From JACXTP01 sp963827905 (lineage in GTDB: Archaea > Thermoplasmatota > Thermoplasmata > Methanomassiliicoccales > UBA472): 64,000 bases of DNA. The notes beneath the pieces were generated by a model. That model made no database searches. It saw nothing but the letters and a program-made list of their open reading frames with translations, and had not been told where the DNA came from. A program made the translations under genes and the position numbers. Positions 17,129-26,527 of the stretch are shown here, piece by piece. The stretch lies in NCBI GenBank assembly GCA_963827905.1, contig CAWHCB010000011.1, forward strand, positions 189,103 through 253,102. The letters run 5' to 3'. Every line of letters starts with the position of its first letter. Positions within the stretch are counted from its first letter, which is position 1.

Positions 17129-19903
17129 TCAGAGCAGCAGGCAGTCCCGGGGGATGAAGATCTCGAAGCGGGCGCCGCGTCCGAACACACCGTTCTCGAT
17201 TATCTCCAGGCATGTGATGCCGAGCATCTTCCGGATGAAGTAGAGGTCATGGATGGTGGTGCTTCCAGGCACCGGTTCGAATATCTCATGCTTCTTGCTG
17301 TCCGGTATCCCAGGACCATCGTCCTGCACCACCAGATGACCGCCGTACTCGCCCATGAAGAACTTGACCTCGATGTTCTCCGCCCCCTTGGCGTGCTTCA
17401 AGGCGTTCTCCAAGAGCTTCGGCAGCACCTTCACGATCAGGGGGTCGGCGTAGAAGCTGACCTGGTCGATCTCGCCGAAGTCGTCGTAGCCGTCGGAGTG
17501 CATCTCCTCCGCGGCGATGCGGCAGAGCTCAGGCAGCGAGAACCATCCCGGTTCCGCCTGCCCGATCATAGCGTAATCGATCACCAGCTGGGCATGCTTG
17601 TCCAACGGCGTGGCCATCGGAGCGGACATGACCATCTCCTCCGCCACCGCCATGGTCTCGCAGGGTGCTGAGGCCGAACCGCCGGTCCCGGCGACGTCCT
17701 CCGCACCTTCTTGTGAACAGGACATCCCTTCCAAGGGCTCTGTCCCGTCGATGTCCTCCATGGAACGGACATGCACCACGAAGGCCATGGGCGCGCCCTT
17801 GCCATTGAGCAGGGTGCGCAGGTCCAGGGTGGCGTTCTCCAGGCCGCCGTCGAGCTTGTTGAGATGGATGTTGACGCCTTCCAACCGGTAGCGTCGCCTC
17901 GCCTCCACCAGCATCTCCTTGCAGAGGTCCTGGTCGTAATCTGGCACCGCCTTGGCCCAGAGCTCCTCGCCGACCTGGGCCGGCAGGAGCTCCTTGGCCT
18001 TGTTGTTGGACATGCGCACCACGCCCACATCGTCGATGACGAAACAAGGGTGTTCGAACTCCTCCAACAGCTGTTCGGCCAGCACCGTTCCTGACCCGTT
18101 CTCGCCGTTCTCGCTCGGCGCCGCCTCGGCGCCATGGAACAGGTAGCATATCGGGGGTCCGGGCAGACGGATCATGCTCAGACCGTAGCGTCGGTCGTTG
18201 CCGTCCCGGTCCTTCAGGTAGAGGGCGTTCCCTTCCGGCAGCTCGGCCTTGAACCAGTCCGGAAGCAGTTCCACGATGTTCTTGCCCAGGATGTTGGCGG
18301 TCCCATTGGAGAGCAGCTCCTGCGCCTTGTCGGAGCGATAGATGACCAGGCCCTGATGGTCCGTGACCAACAGCAGGTCCCTCTCGTTCTCCACCAGGCC
18401 ATGGCAGGAGAGCTGGGCGTCCTCGGCCCTCTCCTCACGACGTTCGCGTGAGCAGCGACATATGACCATTCGCCCCTTGCTCGTGGAGACGGGATAGGTC
18501 CAGACCGTCAGGTCCACTTCCTTGGGGTCGTTGAACCACAACCTCACATTGAGCGCCTCCTCGGGCGCGAGCAGGTCCAGTCCCAGCTGGGTCCTGCGCA
18601 TCTCGGCCTCAAGGTAGGCCATGCCTGGTATGCGGTCGTCCAGGTCCATCAGCCCCGTCCCTAACGTCTCCTGCGAGGGCAGCCCGGTGATCTTCTCCAT
18701 GGAATGGTTCCATTGGATCACCTCGCCCTTCTCGTTTAGTATGAACATGCCCTGGTCCTGCAGGTCGAGGAGCGAATGCAGCACATGGACCAGGTCCATG
18801 ATGGTGCGCAGCTCGAAGGTCTGCTCGGAGGCGTTCATCCCTGGCATGCCTTCGGCCTCGGCTCCGGTGCGTTCGTCCTTCTGCAGCAGCACCAACAAGC
18901 CCGGTTCCTCGATGTCCAGGTCCAGATTGAAGAAGGTGCAGCGATAGCGGTCCCCGGTCCAGAGCTCTATGGGGACGTTATCCAGCTCCGCTTCCTTTCG
19001 CGGGCGGATGACGCGTTCCATGAACTGATGGTGATCGGAGACCCCGGCCAACATCGAGCTCAGCAGAGATTCCGGCGTGACGACGGTCTGATCATGATTG
19101 ATCGTGAACGCATCCAACCAGAGCCGGTTCCAGGCCAGGATGTGGCCGTCCTGGGCCAACAGCATGGCCGGCAAGGGCAAGGCCTCCACCAGCGGACCGA
19201 TGGTGCGTTCCGGCAATGGCTTGGCGCTGTTCAGCACCCCTTCCGAAACGTCCCTCCCGCTCCACTTGGTGCCGTTCATGGTCCCGGCATCGTCGAACGT
19301 GGGCTCGACGCTGAAATTGATCCAGATGGGGCGATGCTCCACGTCCTCCGTCTCCACGATGAGGCTATGGTAGCGGTCCATGCCCGCGCTCAGGCGGTGG
19401 CGCCACAGGTCCAGCTTGGCAGCGGTCTCCACCGTCAAGGGCAGGACGGAGCCGATGAGCGATTTGCCCACCACCTCGTCGCCCATGCCCAGGACCGTCT
19501 TGACCTCGTCGCTCAGGGATATGACCCTAAGATCCTTGTCGGTGCGAATGGACAGCAGACCGTTGCGGTCGGTGAGATCGACATAATCGTGCGAGGGGTC
19601 CGAACCCTCCTTCTCGGTGGATACCAGGTTGCGAATGGCGTGATAGAAGTCCTTGAAGACGCCCTTCTCGGCGTCGGGCCGGTCGGCCGGTTCGGCCTGT
19701 CCCGTGCCAATATCATCTGAACCGGTCGCATCGTAAGCCTCCGCCGGGCGGGGCTCGCCTTCGTCCTCAGACCACCTCAAAGTAGGTTCCCCCAGGAGGC
19801 AGAGAGCCCGTACAGGCGGAGGGGGGGTTTTGCTCGAATGGTGCAGGTGAGCATATTGATCGCCACACGCACTGTCCGGGATTCTCTGCTCATTGATTCT
19901 CAC
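17129..19903 (-). CDS. Multi-PAS sensor protein with HATPase domain but no visible phosphoacceptor histidine
   Basis: A 924-codon protein with five or so PAS-like units (for example GLLSIRTDKDLRVISLSDEV, LPAMLLAQDGHILAWNRLWL, GMFILNEKGEVIQWNHSMEK, PCFVIDDVGVVRMSNNKAKE) and a C-terminal HATPase with N-box LLENALKHA and G-box DDGPGIP. Between the last PAS and AMIGQAEPGWFSLPEL, where the sister kinase at 7245 carries RHDVLNM and a long helix pair, this protein has only a low-complexity stretch without H-D/E-x-x-N. It may signal without autophosphorylation. The GTG start at 19903 is uncertain: a G-run near 19822 may hide a frameshift, and TTTTTAAAA (19913-19921) would suit a leaderless ATG at 19893. 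Confidence 0.8.
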   Translation of the reverse strand: MRINEQRIPDSACGDQYAHLHHSSKTPPPPVRALCLLGEPTLRWSEDEGEPRPAEAYDATGSDDIGTGQAEPADRPDAEKGVFKDFYHAIRNLVSTEKEGSDPSHDYVDLTDRNGLLSIRTDKDLRVISLSDEVKTVLGMGDEVVGKSLIGSVLPLTVETAAKLDLWRHRLSAGMDRYHSLIVETEDVEHRPIWINFSVEPTFDDAGTMNGTKWSGRDVSEGVLNSAKPLPERTIGPLVEALPLPAMLLAQDGHILAWNRLWLDAFTINHDQTVVTPESLLSSMLAGVSDHHQFMERVIRPRKEAELDNVPIELWTGDRYRCTFFNLDLDIEEPGLLVLLQKDERTGAEAEGMPGMNASEQTFELRTIMDLVHVLHSLLDLQDQGMFILNEKGEVIQWNHSMEKITGLPSQETLGTGLMDLDDRIPGMAYLEAEMRRTQLGLDLLAPEEALNVRLWFNDPKEVDLTVWTYPVSTSKGRMVICRCSRERREERAEDAQLSCHGLVENERDLLLVTDHQGLVIYRSDKAQELLSNGTANILGKNIVELLPDWFKAELPEGNALYLKDRDGNDRRYGLSMIRLPGPPICYLFHGAEAAPSENGENGSGTVLAEQLLEEFEHPCFVIDDVGVVRMSNNKAKELLPAQVGEELWAKAVPDYDQDLCKEMLVEARRRYRLEGVNIHLNKLDGGLENATLDLRTLLNGKGAPMAFVVHVRSMEDIDGTEPLEGMSCSQEGAEDVAGTGGSASAPCETMAVAEEMVMSAPMATPLDKHAQLVIDYAMIGQAEPGWFSLPELCRIAAEEMHSDGYDDFGEIDQVSFYADPLIVKVLPKLLENALKHAKGAENIEVKFFMGEYGGHLVVQDDGPGIPDSKKHEIFEPVPGSTTIHDLYFIRKMLGITCLEIIENGVFGRGARFEIFIPRDCLLL

Positions 19904-20104
19904 CCTCGAGCGCTTTTAAAAAGGTCTTCTCCCAGTTACCAATGGTGATAATTACATCATTAATGGGTCCAGATCTCCTTGCAGGCGAGGTCGGATAATT
20001 CGTTAGGGGCAACCTACTTTCATAATCGCGATGATGAATCCGTGCTCTCAATCACACAAAACATTTTACTAATTAATCCTCAATTATTGTGAAAATATCA
20101 CAAA

Positions 20105-20113
20105 TTTTTATAT
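20105..20113 (+). promoter_or_regulatory. TATA box of the rloA-like gene
   Basis: TTTTTATAT with its centre about 27 bases before the GTG at 20137. That is the spacing expected if transcription begins at the start codon (leaderless mRNA). Confidence 0.6.
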
Positions 20114-20136
20114 CTAATAAGACCAATCAATATATT

Positions 20137-21405
20137 GTGCTTATCGAATTCACCGTGGAGAACTTCCGGTCCTTTAGAGATCCAGCAACATTGTCGATGG
20201 TAGCATCATCTGACAAAGAGCTTGGGGACCACCTATCCATCTCCGATGATTTGGGCGATTTGCGTCTCCTTAGGAGTGCTGTCGTTTACGGCCCAAACGC
20301 GGCGGGGAAGTCAAACCTGATGATAGCGTTCGCGCTGTTGAGGAACCTTGTACTACAATCCCATGGGCACCAAAAAGGCATCAAATTGAACCACCAGCCA
20401 TTCGCATTCGATGAAAGGGCATTGGGCATGCCATCCGTGTTCGAGATCATGTTCTTGGCCGATGGGGTGAGATATCGATATCGACTTGCATTCGATGCCG
20501 AGAAGATCGTAGAGGAATCCCTTCACTATTACCCAAAGGGGAGGAAGGCGATGTTATTCTCCAGGAAGAGGCAGGTCTTCGATTTCAATAAGGATGTGGT
20601 GGAACAGGAGGTGATCTCAAGAAGGACCTCGGAGAATGTCCTTTATCTTTCCAGTTCGGTCCAGTTCAATTATAAAAGCACCCTCCCCGCTTTCAATTGG
20701 TTCCGGGAGTCTTTGTTCATCATCGAGATGTCAGGGAATGATGCTTTGACTGATGATGCGATAGAAAAGATGAACAAGAACAGAAAATTCAAGGGAAGGG
20801 TCATCGAGGCTCTGAAGATCGCGGACATGGGGGTGGTCGACCTGAAGGGAAAGAACCGAAGGGTACCGCTCGATGAGGCTCGGAAGAAATTGCCGCCTCA
20901 GATCATCGGCATGATGACCATGTCTGGGGCCGATTTCATAGAAAGGAATGTTCTTCTTATCCACGAGGTGAAGGACCTGAATGGGAATCTGAGCAGGCTA
21001 CCCATGCGACTGGAGAACGAATCAGAAGGTACACGGAAACTTTTGGCCATAATTGGACCGATCATTAATAAATTGGAAGAGGGCGGGGTGATCGTGATCG
21101 ACGAGCTTGAGACCAAATTGCATCATTCGATCACAGAATGGCTCTTATCACTTTTCCACGATCCTACCCAGAACAAAAAAGGTGCGCAGTTGATATTCAA
21201 CACGCACGACCAACTGTTGTTGAACTTGGACACATTTCGTCGAGACCAGATATGGTTCGTGGAGAGGGACCCATTAGACCATTCGTCGTCCCTCTTCTCA
21301 TTGGCCGAGTTCCGTGTGCGTAAGGACAAGGATGTGATGAAAGCTTATGGTTCTGGCCGATATGGTGCTGTGCCATTCGTTTCAGAAGCCAAGGTGATCC
21401 GCTGA
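20137..21405 (+). CDS. RloA-like AAA/ABC-type ATPase
   Basis: ATPase of the AAA_15/AAA_21 (OLD/SMC-like) group, about 422 residues. I chose GTG 20137 because the family usually begins VLIEFTVENFRSFRD and the TATA box lies 27 bases upstream; the frame is also open 16 codons further up. Walker A is YGPNAAGKSNL. The signature region is LENESEGTRKLLAI, and Walker B is GVIVIDELETKLHH with a D-loop/H-motif FNTHDQLLL. It pairs with a TOPRIM/RloB gene that begins at its stop codon. Similar two-gene ATPase-nuclease pairs (RloAB, PARIS, OLD) act in phage defence. Its AT content is higher than its neighbours, hinting at transfer. Confidence 0.8.
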   Translation: MLIEFTVENFRSFRDPATLSMVASSDKELGDHLSISDDLGDLRLLRSAVVYGPNAAGKSNLMIAFALLRNLVLQSHGHQKGIKLNHQPFAFDERALGMPSVFEIMFLADGVRYRYRLAFDAEKIVEESLHYYPKGRKAMLFSRKRQVFDFNKDVVEQEVISRRTSENVLYLSSSVQFNYKSTLPAFNWFRESLFIIEMSGNDALTDDAIEKMNKNRKFKGRVIEALKIADMGVVDLKGKNRRVPLDEARKKLPPQIIGMMTMSGADFIERNVLLIHEVKDLNGNLSRLPMRLENESEGTRKLLAIIGPIINKLEEGGVIVIDELETKLHHSITEWLLSLFHDPTQNKKGAQLIFNTHDQLLLNLDTFRRDQIWFVERDPLDHSSSLFSLAEFRVRKDKDVMKAYGSGRYGAVPFVSEAKVIR

Positions 21406-22019
21406 ACGATTGGAAGCAGAGGAAGATCTCGAACCGTGAACCAAGGAACTTGGCCATAATCGTTTCAGAGGGCAGGACCGAGAGGGAATATTTCAGTGGT
21501 TTCAGGACAAGGGGGTCAGATCTCAGGGTCCATGTGCCAAAAAATCACGTGACCGATCCAATCGGTCTTATCGAACATTGTATCGATGAGATGCAAAAAC
21601 GCAATATCGATCCAAATTCAGGTGACTTAGCGATTTGTGCCTTTGACATGGATTCGAACGACCCGAGGGTGATATCGCAGGTCATGACCATAGCCATGCA
21701 AAACGGTATTATTGTGGCAATGTCCCGGCCTTGCTTTGAGCTTTGGTTCCTCCTTCATTTCCAACCATTGGACCGATATGTCGGATGTTCGGAATTATTA
21801 CACGACCTAAGGAAGCATATGCCCAACTATCGTAAGGGGCAGGATTTTCATGGCGAACTTGCTCCAAATCTGGAGTCAGCGATGGAAAGATCGAGGCGGG
21901 TGCACCGGAACAGATCTCCCTTATTATTGCTGACCGAGGAATCCCGTCCTTGGACGACAGTTGATATTGCCATCAACGCCATTCGGGGCTTATCGGTCCA
22001 TCGTAAATATGAGGAATAA
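21402..22019 (+). CDS. RloB-like TOPRIM-fold protein, probable defence effector
   Basis: RloB-family protein of about 205 residues. The TOPRIM-like start AIIVSEGRTEREYFSGF has the catalytic glutamate, CAFDMDSND the second acidic motif, and RPCFELWFLLHF the RloB signature, with a C-terminal helical part. The family normally has a basic stretch ahead of the first strand. Here WKQRKISNREPRN is encoded upstream of the first usual start (TTG 21450), reaching back to a CTG that overlaps the ATPase stop as CTGA. Either an unusual CTG start coupled to the ATPase is used, or a small indel hides an ATG. The role is presumed nuclease of the ATPase pair. Confidence 0.75.
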   Translation: MNDWKQRKISNREPRNLAIIVSEGRTEREYFSGFRTRGSDLRVHVPKNHVTDPIGLIEHCIDEMQKRNIDPNSGDLAICAFDMDSNDPRVISQVMTIAMQNGIIVAMSRPCFELWFLLHFQPLDRYVGCSELLHDLRKHMPNYRKGQDFHGELAPNLESAMERSRRVHRNRSPLLLLTEESRPWTTVDIAINAIRGLSVHRKYEE

Positions 22020-22189
22020 TGAGAGTGGAGGGGGCGAAATGGGGGAGGGCCCCCTCCTAAGCGGTTTCCCCCCAGGATCGTGAAAGAGTTCCTGGAGTCT
22101 TTAGGGGTGTCCAACATAGAGTTGAACGGGCCGCGATTACAGGACCACTATATTATCCTGACGCGACCTCGTTCTGTTGGTTCGAACCA

Positions 22190-24166
22190 TCACTTCTTGC
22201 GCAGCTTCTTGTGGTCCGCCACCAGCTTGTCGACCACGCTCGGGTCGGCGAGGGTGGTGACATCCCCCAGCTCCTCCTCTTGGTCCGAGGCGATCTTCCT
22301 CAGGATGCGCCTCATGATCTTGCCGCTGCGGGTCTTCGGGAGTCCGGGCGCGAACTGGATGACGTCGGGCACGGCGATCGGTCCGACCATGCGCCGGACG
22401 TGCATCACCAGCTCCTTCTTCAGCTCGTCGCTGTCCTCGATGCCCGTCTTCAAGGTGACGTAGGCGTAGATGGCCTCGCCCTTGATCTCGTGCGGCATCG
22501 GGACCACGGCGGCCTCGGCCACCTTGGGGTGCGAGACCAACGCGGACTCGACCTCGGCGGCGCCGATGCGGTGACCGGACACCTTGATGACATCGTCCAC
22601 CCGGCCCATGATCCAGACGTAGCCGTCATGGTCCATGCGCGCCGAGTCGCCGGTGAAGTACAGGCCGCGCCAGCGGGACCAGTAGGTCTCGATGAAGCGC
22701 TCGTGCTGACCGTAGACGGTCCTCATGATGCCGGGCCAGGGCTTCTTTATGACCAGATAGCCTCCCTCGTTGGGACCGGCGGGCGTGCCGTCCTCCTTCA
22801 TGACCGCCGGCTCGATGCCGAAGAACGGCAAGGTGGCGGAACCGGGCTTGGTGGTGGTGGCGCCAGGCAGCGGCGTGATCAGTATCCCACCGGTCTCGGT
22901 CTGCCACCAGGTGTCCACGATGGGGCAGTGGCCGTGGCCGATGTTGGTGTGGTACCAGATCCAGGCCTCGGGGTTGATGGGCTCACCGACGGTGCCGAGC
23001 AGGCGGAGCGAGGACAGGTCGTGCATGTTGGGCCACTTCTCGCCCTCCCTCATCAACGAGCGGATGGCGGTGGGCGCGGTGTAGAAGATGTTGACCTTGA
23101 ACTTCTCCACCACCTTCCAGAACCGGTCCATCTGCGGGTAGGTGGGAATGCCCTCGAAGACGATCTGGGTGGCGCCATTGGACAACGGTCCGTAGGTGAT
23201 GTAGCTGTGCCCGGTGATCCAGCCGCAGTCGGCGGTGCACCAGTACACGTCCTCGTCGCGCAGGTCGAAGATGTACTTGGTGGTCAGCGTGGTGAAGACC
23301 ATGTAGCCGCCGGTGGTGTGCAGCACTCCCTTGGGCTTGCCGGTCGAGCCGGAGGTGTAGAGGATGAACAACGGGTCCTCTGCGTCCACCCATACCGGGT
23401 CGCACTGGGGCGAGGCCTTGGCCATCTCATCATGGTACCAGAAGTCGCGGCCCTCTTCCATGACGCACTCGTTGCCGGCGCGCTTTATCACTATGACGCT
23501 CTTGATGGTGGTGCCGCGCTCCAAGGCGACGTCCACGTTCTGCTTCAGCGTGACCAGTTTGCCGCCGCGGTGGTTGCCGTCGGCGGTGATGAGCACCTTG
23601 CAGTCGCTGTCGTTGATCCTGTCCCGGAGCGACTCGGAGGAGAATCCCCCGAACACCACGCTGTGCACCGCCCCGATGCGGGCGCAGGCGAGCATGGCGA
23701 AGACCAGCTCAGGGATCATGGGCATGTAGATGGAGACGCGGTCGCCCTTCTGCACACCCTTGGACTTGAGCACGTTGGCGAACTTGCTGACCTCGTGGAG
23801 GAGCTGTTGGTAGGTGAAGGTGCGGACCTCGTCCTCGCCCTCTCCCTGCCAGATGATGGCCGCCTTGTTCTTCCTGGGGCCCAGGGCATGACGGTCCACG
23901 CAGTTGTAGCAGGCGTTGAGCTTGCCGCCCTCGTACCACTTTATCTTGGCCTCGTCCACGTCCCAGCTGAACGACTTGTGCCAGTGGGCGAACCAGTGCA
24001 GCACCTCGGCGTTCTTCTCCCAGAATGCGACCGGGTCCTTGATGGACTCATCGTACAATCGCTTGTACTGTTCCATGCTCTTGATGTGGGCGCGCTCGCT
24101 GAACTCCTTGGGAGGCTCGAACCTGCGGTCCTCCTCCATAACCGACTCAATCGTCTTTTCGCTCAT
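22190..24166 (-). CDS. acs: Acetyl-CoA synthetase, AMP-forming
   Basis: Intact 658-residue enzyme making acetyl-CoA from acetate, ATP and CoA through acetyl-AMP. Motifs: P-loop YTSGSTGKPKGVLHTTGGY, adenylate-binding DTWWQTETG, hinge GRVDDVIKVSGHRIGAAEVE, and the C-terminal catalytic lysine in PKTRSGKIMRR. In bacteria and some archaea this lysine is the site of reversible acetylation, and this genome region has a GNAT fused to a CoA-transferase at 4072. A strong ribosome site GAGGAGGAAT precedes the ATG, and a TATA box lies near 24245-24254. Confidence 0.96.
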   Translation of the reverse strand: MSEKTIESVMEEDRRFEPPKEFSERAHIKSMEQYKRLYDESIKDPVAFWEKNAEVLHWFAHWHKSFSWDVDEAKIKWYEGGKLNACYNCVDRHALGPRKNKAAIIWQGEGEDEVRTFTYQQLLHEVSKFANVLKSKGVQKGDRVSIYMPMIPELVFAMLACARIGAVHSVVFGGFSSESLRDRINDSDCKVLITADGNHRGGKLVTLKQNVDVALERGTTIKSVIVIKRAGNECVMEEGRDFWYHDEMAKASPQCDPVWVDAEDPLFILYTSGSTGKPKGVLHTTGGYMVFTTLTTKYIFDLRDEDVYWCTADCGWITGHSYITYGPLSNGATQIVFEGIPTYPQMDRFWKVVEKFKVNIFYTAPTAIRSLMREGEKWPNMHDLSSLRLLGTVGEPINPEAWIWYHTNIGHGHCPIVDTWWQTETGGILITPLPGATTTKPGSATLPFFGIEPAVMKEDGTPAGPNEGGYLVIKKPWPGIMRTVYGQHERFIETYWSRWRGLYFTGDSARMDHDGYVWIMGRVDDVIKVSGHRIGAAEVESALVSHPKVAEAAVVPMPHEIKGEAIYAYVTLKTGIEDSDELKKELVMHVRRMVGPIAVPDVIQFAPGLPKTRSGKIMRRILRKIASDQEEELGDVTTLADPSVVDKLVADHKKLRKK

Positions 24167-24244
24167 CCGTGGTATTCCTCCTCAACCCCTGGTCCATGCT
24201 GAATTGGTTTTGATATGATGTCTGAGCAGCATGCATATTGGGTA

Positions 24245-24254
24245 TTATTTATAA
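24245..24254 (-). promoter_or_regulatory. TATA box of acs
   Basis: CTTATAAATA on the minus strand, giving a predicted leader of about 55 bases that ends in the strong ribosome site GAGGAGGAAT before the acs ATG. Apart from this box and the hairpin at 24377, the 24167-24473 gap is AT-rich and holds no gene. Confidence 0.6.
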
Positions 24255-24376
24255 GAGTTTCGAAAAGCGCATCACAATAGCCATATTAATTAAACTTTTC
24301 GCAGATATATGACGATAATTGTCGATATATTTCGAAATCTGTATGGAAAATCCGAAAAATAAGAATGAGAACGTCC

Positions 24377-24408
24377 CCGTCCCCCCATTTTGTTGCGAAT
24401 GGGGACGG
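24377..24408 (-). terminator. Hairpin terminator after the PH/SHOCT gene
   Basis: Arms CCGTCCCC-ATT and AAT-GGGG-ACGG form a strong stem with a 2-base bulge. On the minus strand it is followed by a T-rich stretch, as expected for the 3' end of the gene at 24474. It lies about 65 bases past that stop. Confidence 0.5.
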
Positions 24409-24473
24409 TCTCGCTACGAAATCTGTCGATGAGGATGAACGTCAATATCCTAAGTCAGAGGATGCTGGTCGCT

Positions 24474-24961
24474 TCAGATGCGGCCGAGCAGCTCCTTCTT
24501 CTTCTGTTCGTACTCCTCGGCGGTGATGAGGCCCTTGTCCTTCAGCTCGCCGAGCTTGGCGATCTCCGAGTAGACGTCGGACTGCACGGGACGGGCTGCG
24601 CCATCGCGCATCCTTTCGATCTCCATCTTCACGATGGAGATACATGCGCCGGACGTTTCCACGGCTGGTGGCGAACATCTCGTAGATCTTGACCTCTGAT
24701 CGTGAACTCGAAGGGGTGTCCGGTGTAGCCACCGCCCTCCTCCACCTTGTGCAGTTCGGAGTATGGGAAGGAGATGACCTCGTCCTTTTTCTCCCTCTCT
24801 TGGAAGATCAGACGCCGGTCGGTGGCCGCCAGCATGCCCTGACGTTCCGGCTCGTTGCCAGGGACGGTGTTCTTCAGGTACCCGGAGAGCGAGTCCAATA
24901 TCTTCTCTTCCTTGCCTAGGTACGGAAGCATCGCGGAATAGTCCACCTTCAAAAGCCCCAT
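24474..24961 (-). CDS. PH-like domain protein with C-terminal SHOCT (frameshifts)
   Basis: About 160 residues. The N-terminal half looks like a bacterial PH (bPH_2) fold: LGKEEKILDSLSGYL, GMLAATDRRLIFQEREKKDE, ISFPYSELHKVE. The C-terminal 30 residues are a SHOCT domain, IAKLGELKDKGLITAEEYEQ followed by KKKELLGRI. The reading changes frame near 24700 and 24650. SHOCT domains act as oligomerisation tags on small membrane or PH proteins. No catalytic role is expected. It is transcribed toward acs but separated by a hairpin terminator. Confidence 0.72.
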
Positions 24962-25025
24962 AGTTTCCTAGAGGTTACCAGCCTGGGTGCTCTTAATGGT
25001 TGCCTCCAGCTTCGCCAAAGGGAGA

Positions 25026-25877
25026 TCAAGTTCGGTCCTTGATGAAGGTCCCTTGGTCGATCTCCTCGAACGCCTGCTCCAGCTCCGCCTCGGTGTTCAT
25101 GACGATCGGCCCGCCCCAGGCCACCGGTTCCCTCAACGGTTCGCCGGAGACAAGCAGAAAACGCACCCCGTTCTGCCTGCTCTTGACCATGACCGAGTCA
25201 CCCTCGCCGAACATCACCAGATGCTCAGGGCCGAACTGTTCGCTGCTGTTGTCGAAGGAGCCCTTGCCTTGGAAGACATAGGCGAAGGCGGATTGGCCCT
25301 CAGGCACCTCCAGCTCCCATTGCCGCTCCGGCGCCAGCTCCACGTCGAGGTAGCGCACCTTGACGACCAGGTCCTTGACCGGTCCGACGACGCCTTCGAC
25401 CTTCCCGGCGACGACCTTCACCTCCACCCCGATCCTTGGCTCGATGACCGGGATGTCCTCCCTCTTGACCTCTCGGTAGCGGGGCGGCATCATCTTGTGC
25501 GCCCGGGGCAGGTTCACCCAGAGCTGGAAGCCCTGCATCATCCCCTCGGTCCGCCTGGGCATCTCCTCGTGCATGATCCCGCTCCCGGCGGTCATCCACT
25601 GCACGTCGCCCGGTCCGATCACACCCTGGTTGCCGATGTTGTCCCGGTGCTCCACCTCGCCTTTGATCATGTAGGTGACAGTCTCGATCCCCCGGTGCGG
25701 ATGCAGGGGGAACCCGGCCATGTAGTCCTTGGGGTCGTCGGAGTGGAAGTCGTCCATCATCAGAAAGGGGTCCAACCTCTCCACGTCCCGGAACCCGAAG
25801 GCGCGGTGCACCTTCACCCCGGCCCCTTCCAGGAGGGGCTTGCTGCGGTTGACCTTGACCACCGGACGGAGGCTCAT
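25026..25877 (-). CDS. Pirin family protein
   Basis: A 283-residue two-cupin protein. The N-terminal cupin has the pirin metal signature FPLHPHRGIETVTYM with the later H and E of GSGIMHEEMP, ligands for one iron. The C-terminal half carries YVFQGKGSF and GVRFLLVSGEPLREPVAWGG. Bacterial pirins act as quercetinases or redox-sensing regulators. The substrate of archaeal forms is unknown. The gene stands alone between the PH/SHOCT and ASCH genes. Confidence 0.9.
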   Translation of the reverse strand: MSLRPVVKVNRSKPLLEGAGVKVHRAFGFRDVERLDPFLMMDDFHSDDPKDYMAGFPLHPHRGIETVTYMIKGEVEHRDNIGNQGVIGPGDVQWMTAGSGIMHEEMPRRTEGMMQGFQLWVNLPRAHKMMPPRYREVKREDIPVIEPRIGVEVKVVAGKVEGVVGPVKDLVVKVRYLDVELAPERQWELEVPEGQSAFAYVFQGKGSFDNSSEQFGPEHLVMFGEGDSVMVKSRQNGVRFLLVSGEPLREPVAWGGPIVMNTEAELEQAFEEIDQGTFIKDRT

Positions 25878-25899
25878 GCCCTGAACTAGCGAGGCGGGG

Positions 25900-26398
25900 T
25901 TATTTATTGCTGATGCCGGGCCCGTAGACCAGGCGGAACCTTTCGCACACCAGCATCATGTCCTTCATCGAATCCCAGGCCGATCCTGGCCAAGGACCGG
26001 GAGAAGAAGAACCGGTGCACCTCCCTCCAATGTTCCAGGGACCGGTCCCCCTCCCCCTCCTCCCAGGCGAAGTCGGCGTCGACCTGGTTGAATCTTTGGA
26101 GCCGCACCTCGGCGATCTCTATGATGCACAGAGGTTCCCCGGTTCCGCTCAGCACCATGGTCAGATCGCCCACCTGGGGCAATGCATCGCCATCCGCCTC
26201 CCACTCCGCCAGCGCCGAGCAGGTGGCGGTCTTGGTCCCCTTGGCGATCAGACCACCGAGCTCGTCCGCCATGGCAGCCCCCTCCCCCCATCTCTCCTCG
26301 GTGCGCTTCCTCATTGGATAGGGGGAGCTCTCTGGCAACGATGAAAAGAAAGAGGTCCAATAGGCTTCGATAGGTGTCACGTCGCCCCTCCTCTCCAT
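25900..26398 (-). CDS. ASCH domain protein (one frameshift)
   Basis: A protein of about 165 residues with the ASCH fold: KGTKTATCSALAEWEADGD, the G-x-K-T-x-T core motif, then LPQVGDLTMVLSGTGEPLCI and IIEIAEVRLQRFNQVDADFA, ending in the EHWREVHRFFF helix. ASCH proteins bind RNA or nucleoside derivatives; some E. coli-type members hydrolyse N4-acetylcytidine. The frame shifts near 25975 so that MKDMMLVCERFRLVYGPG is the C-terminus with a stop at 25900-25902. The ATG at 26398 gives the normal family start; the frame is open 31 codons further up. Confidence 0.8.
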
Positions 26399-26527
26399 GG
26401 TAACCCGCTCAGAATATTTCAAGATGAAGTCCATCGGAAGGCAACCAGGACATCGATCATCGCAAACGACCAATGAAAACATCGACAACATATTCTATCC
26501 ATGGGGCTATTCCACACTGGTGGGTGA

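Noticed and set aside
22211..24202. 663-codon plus-strand frame antisense to acs
   Set aside because: It exactly shadows an intact acetyl-CoA synthetase and reads as Val/Gly/His-rich low-complexity sequence.
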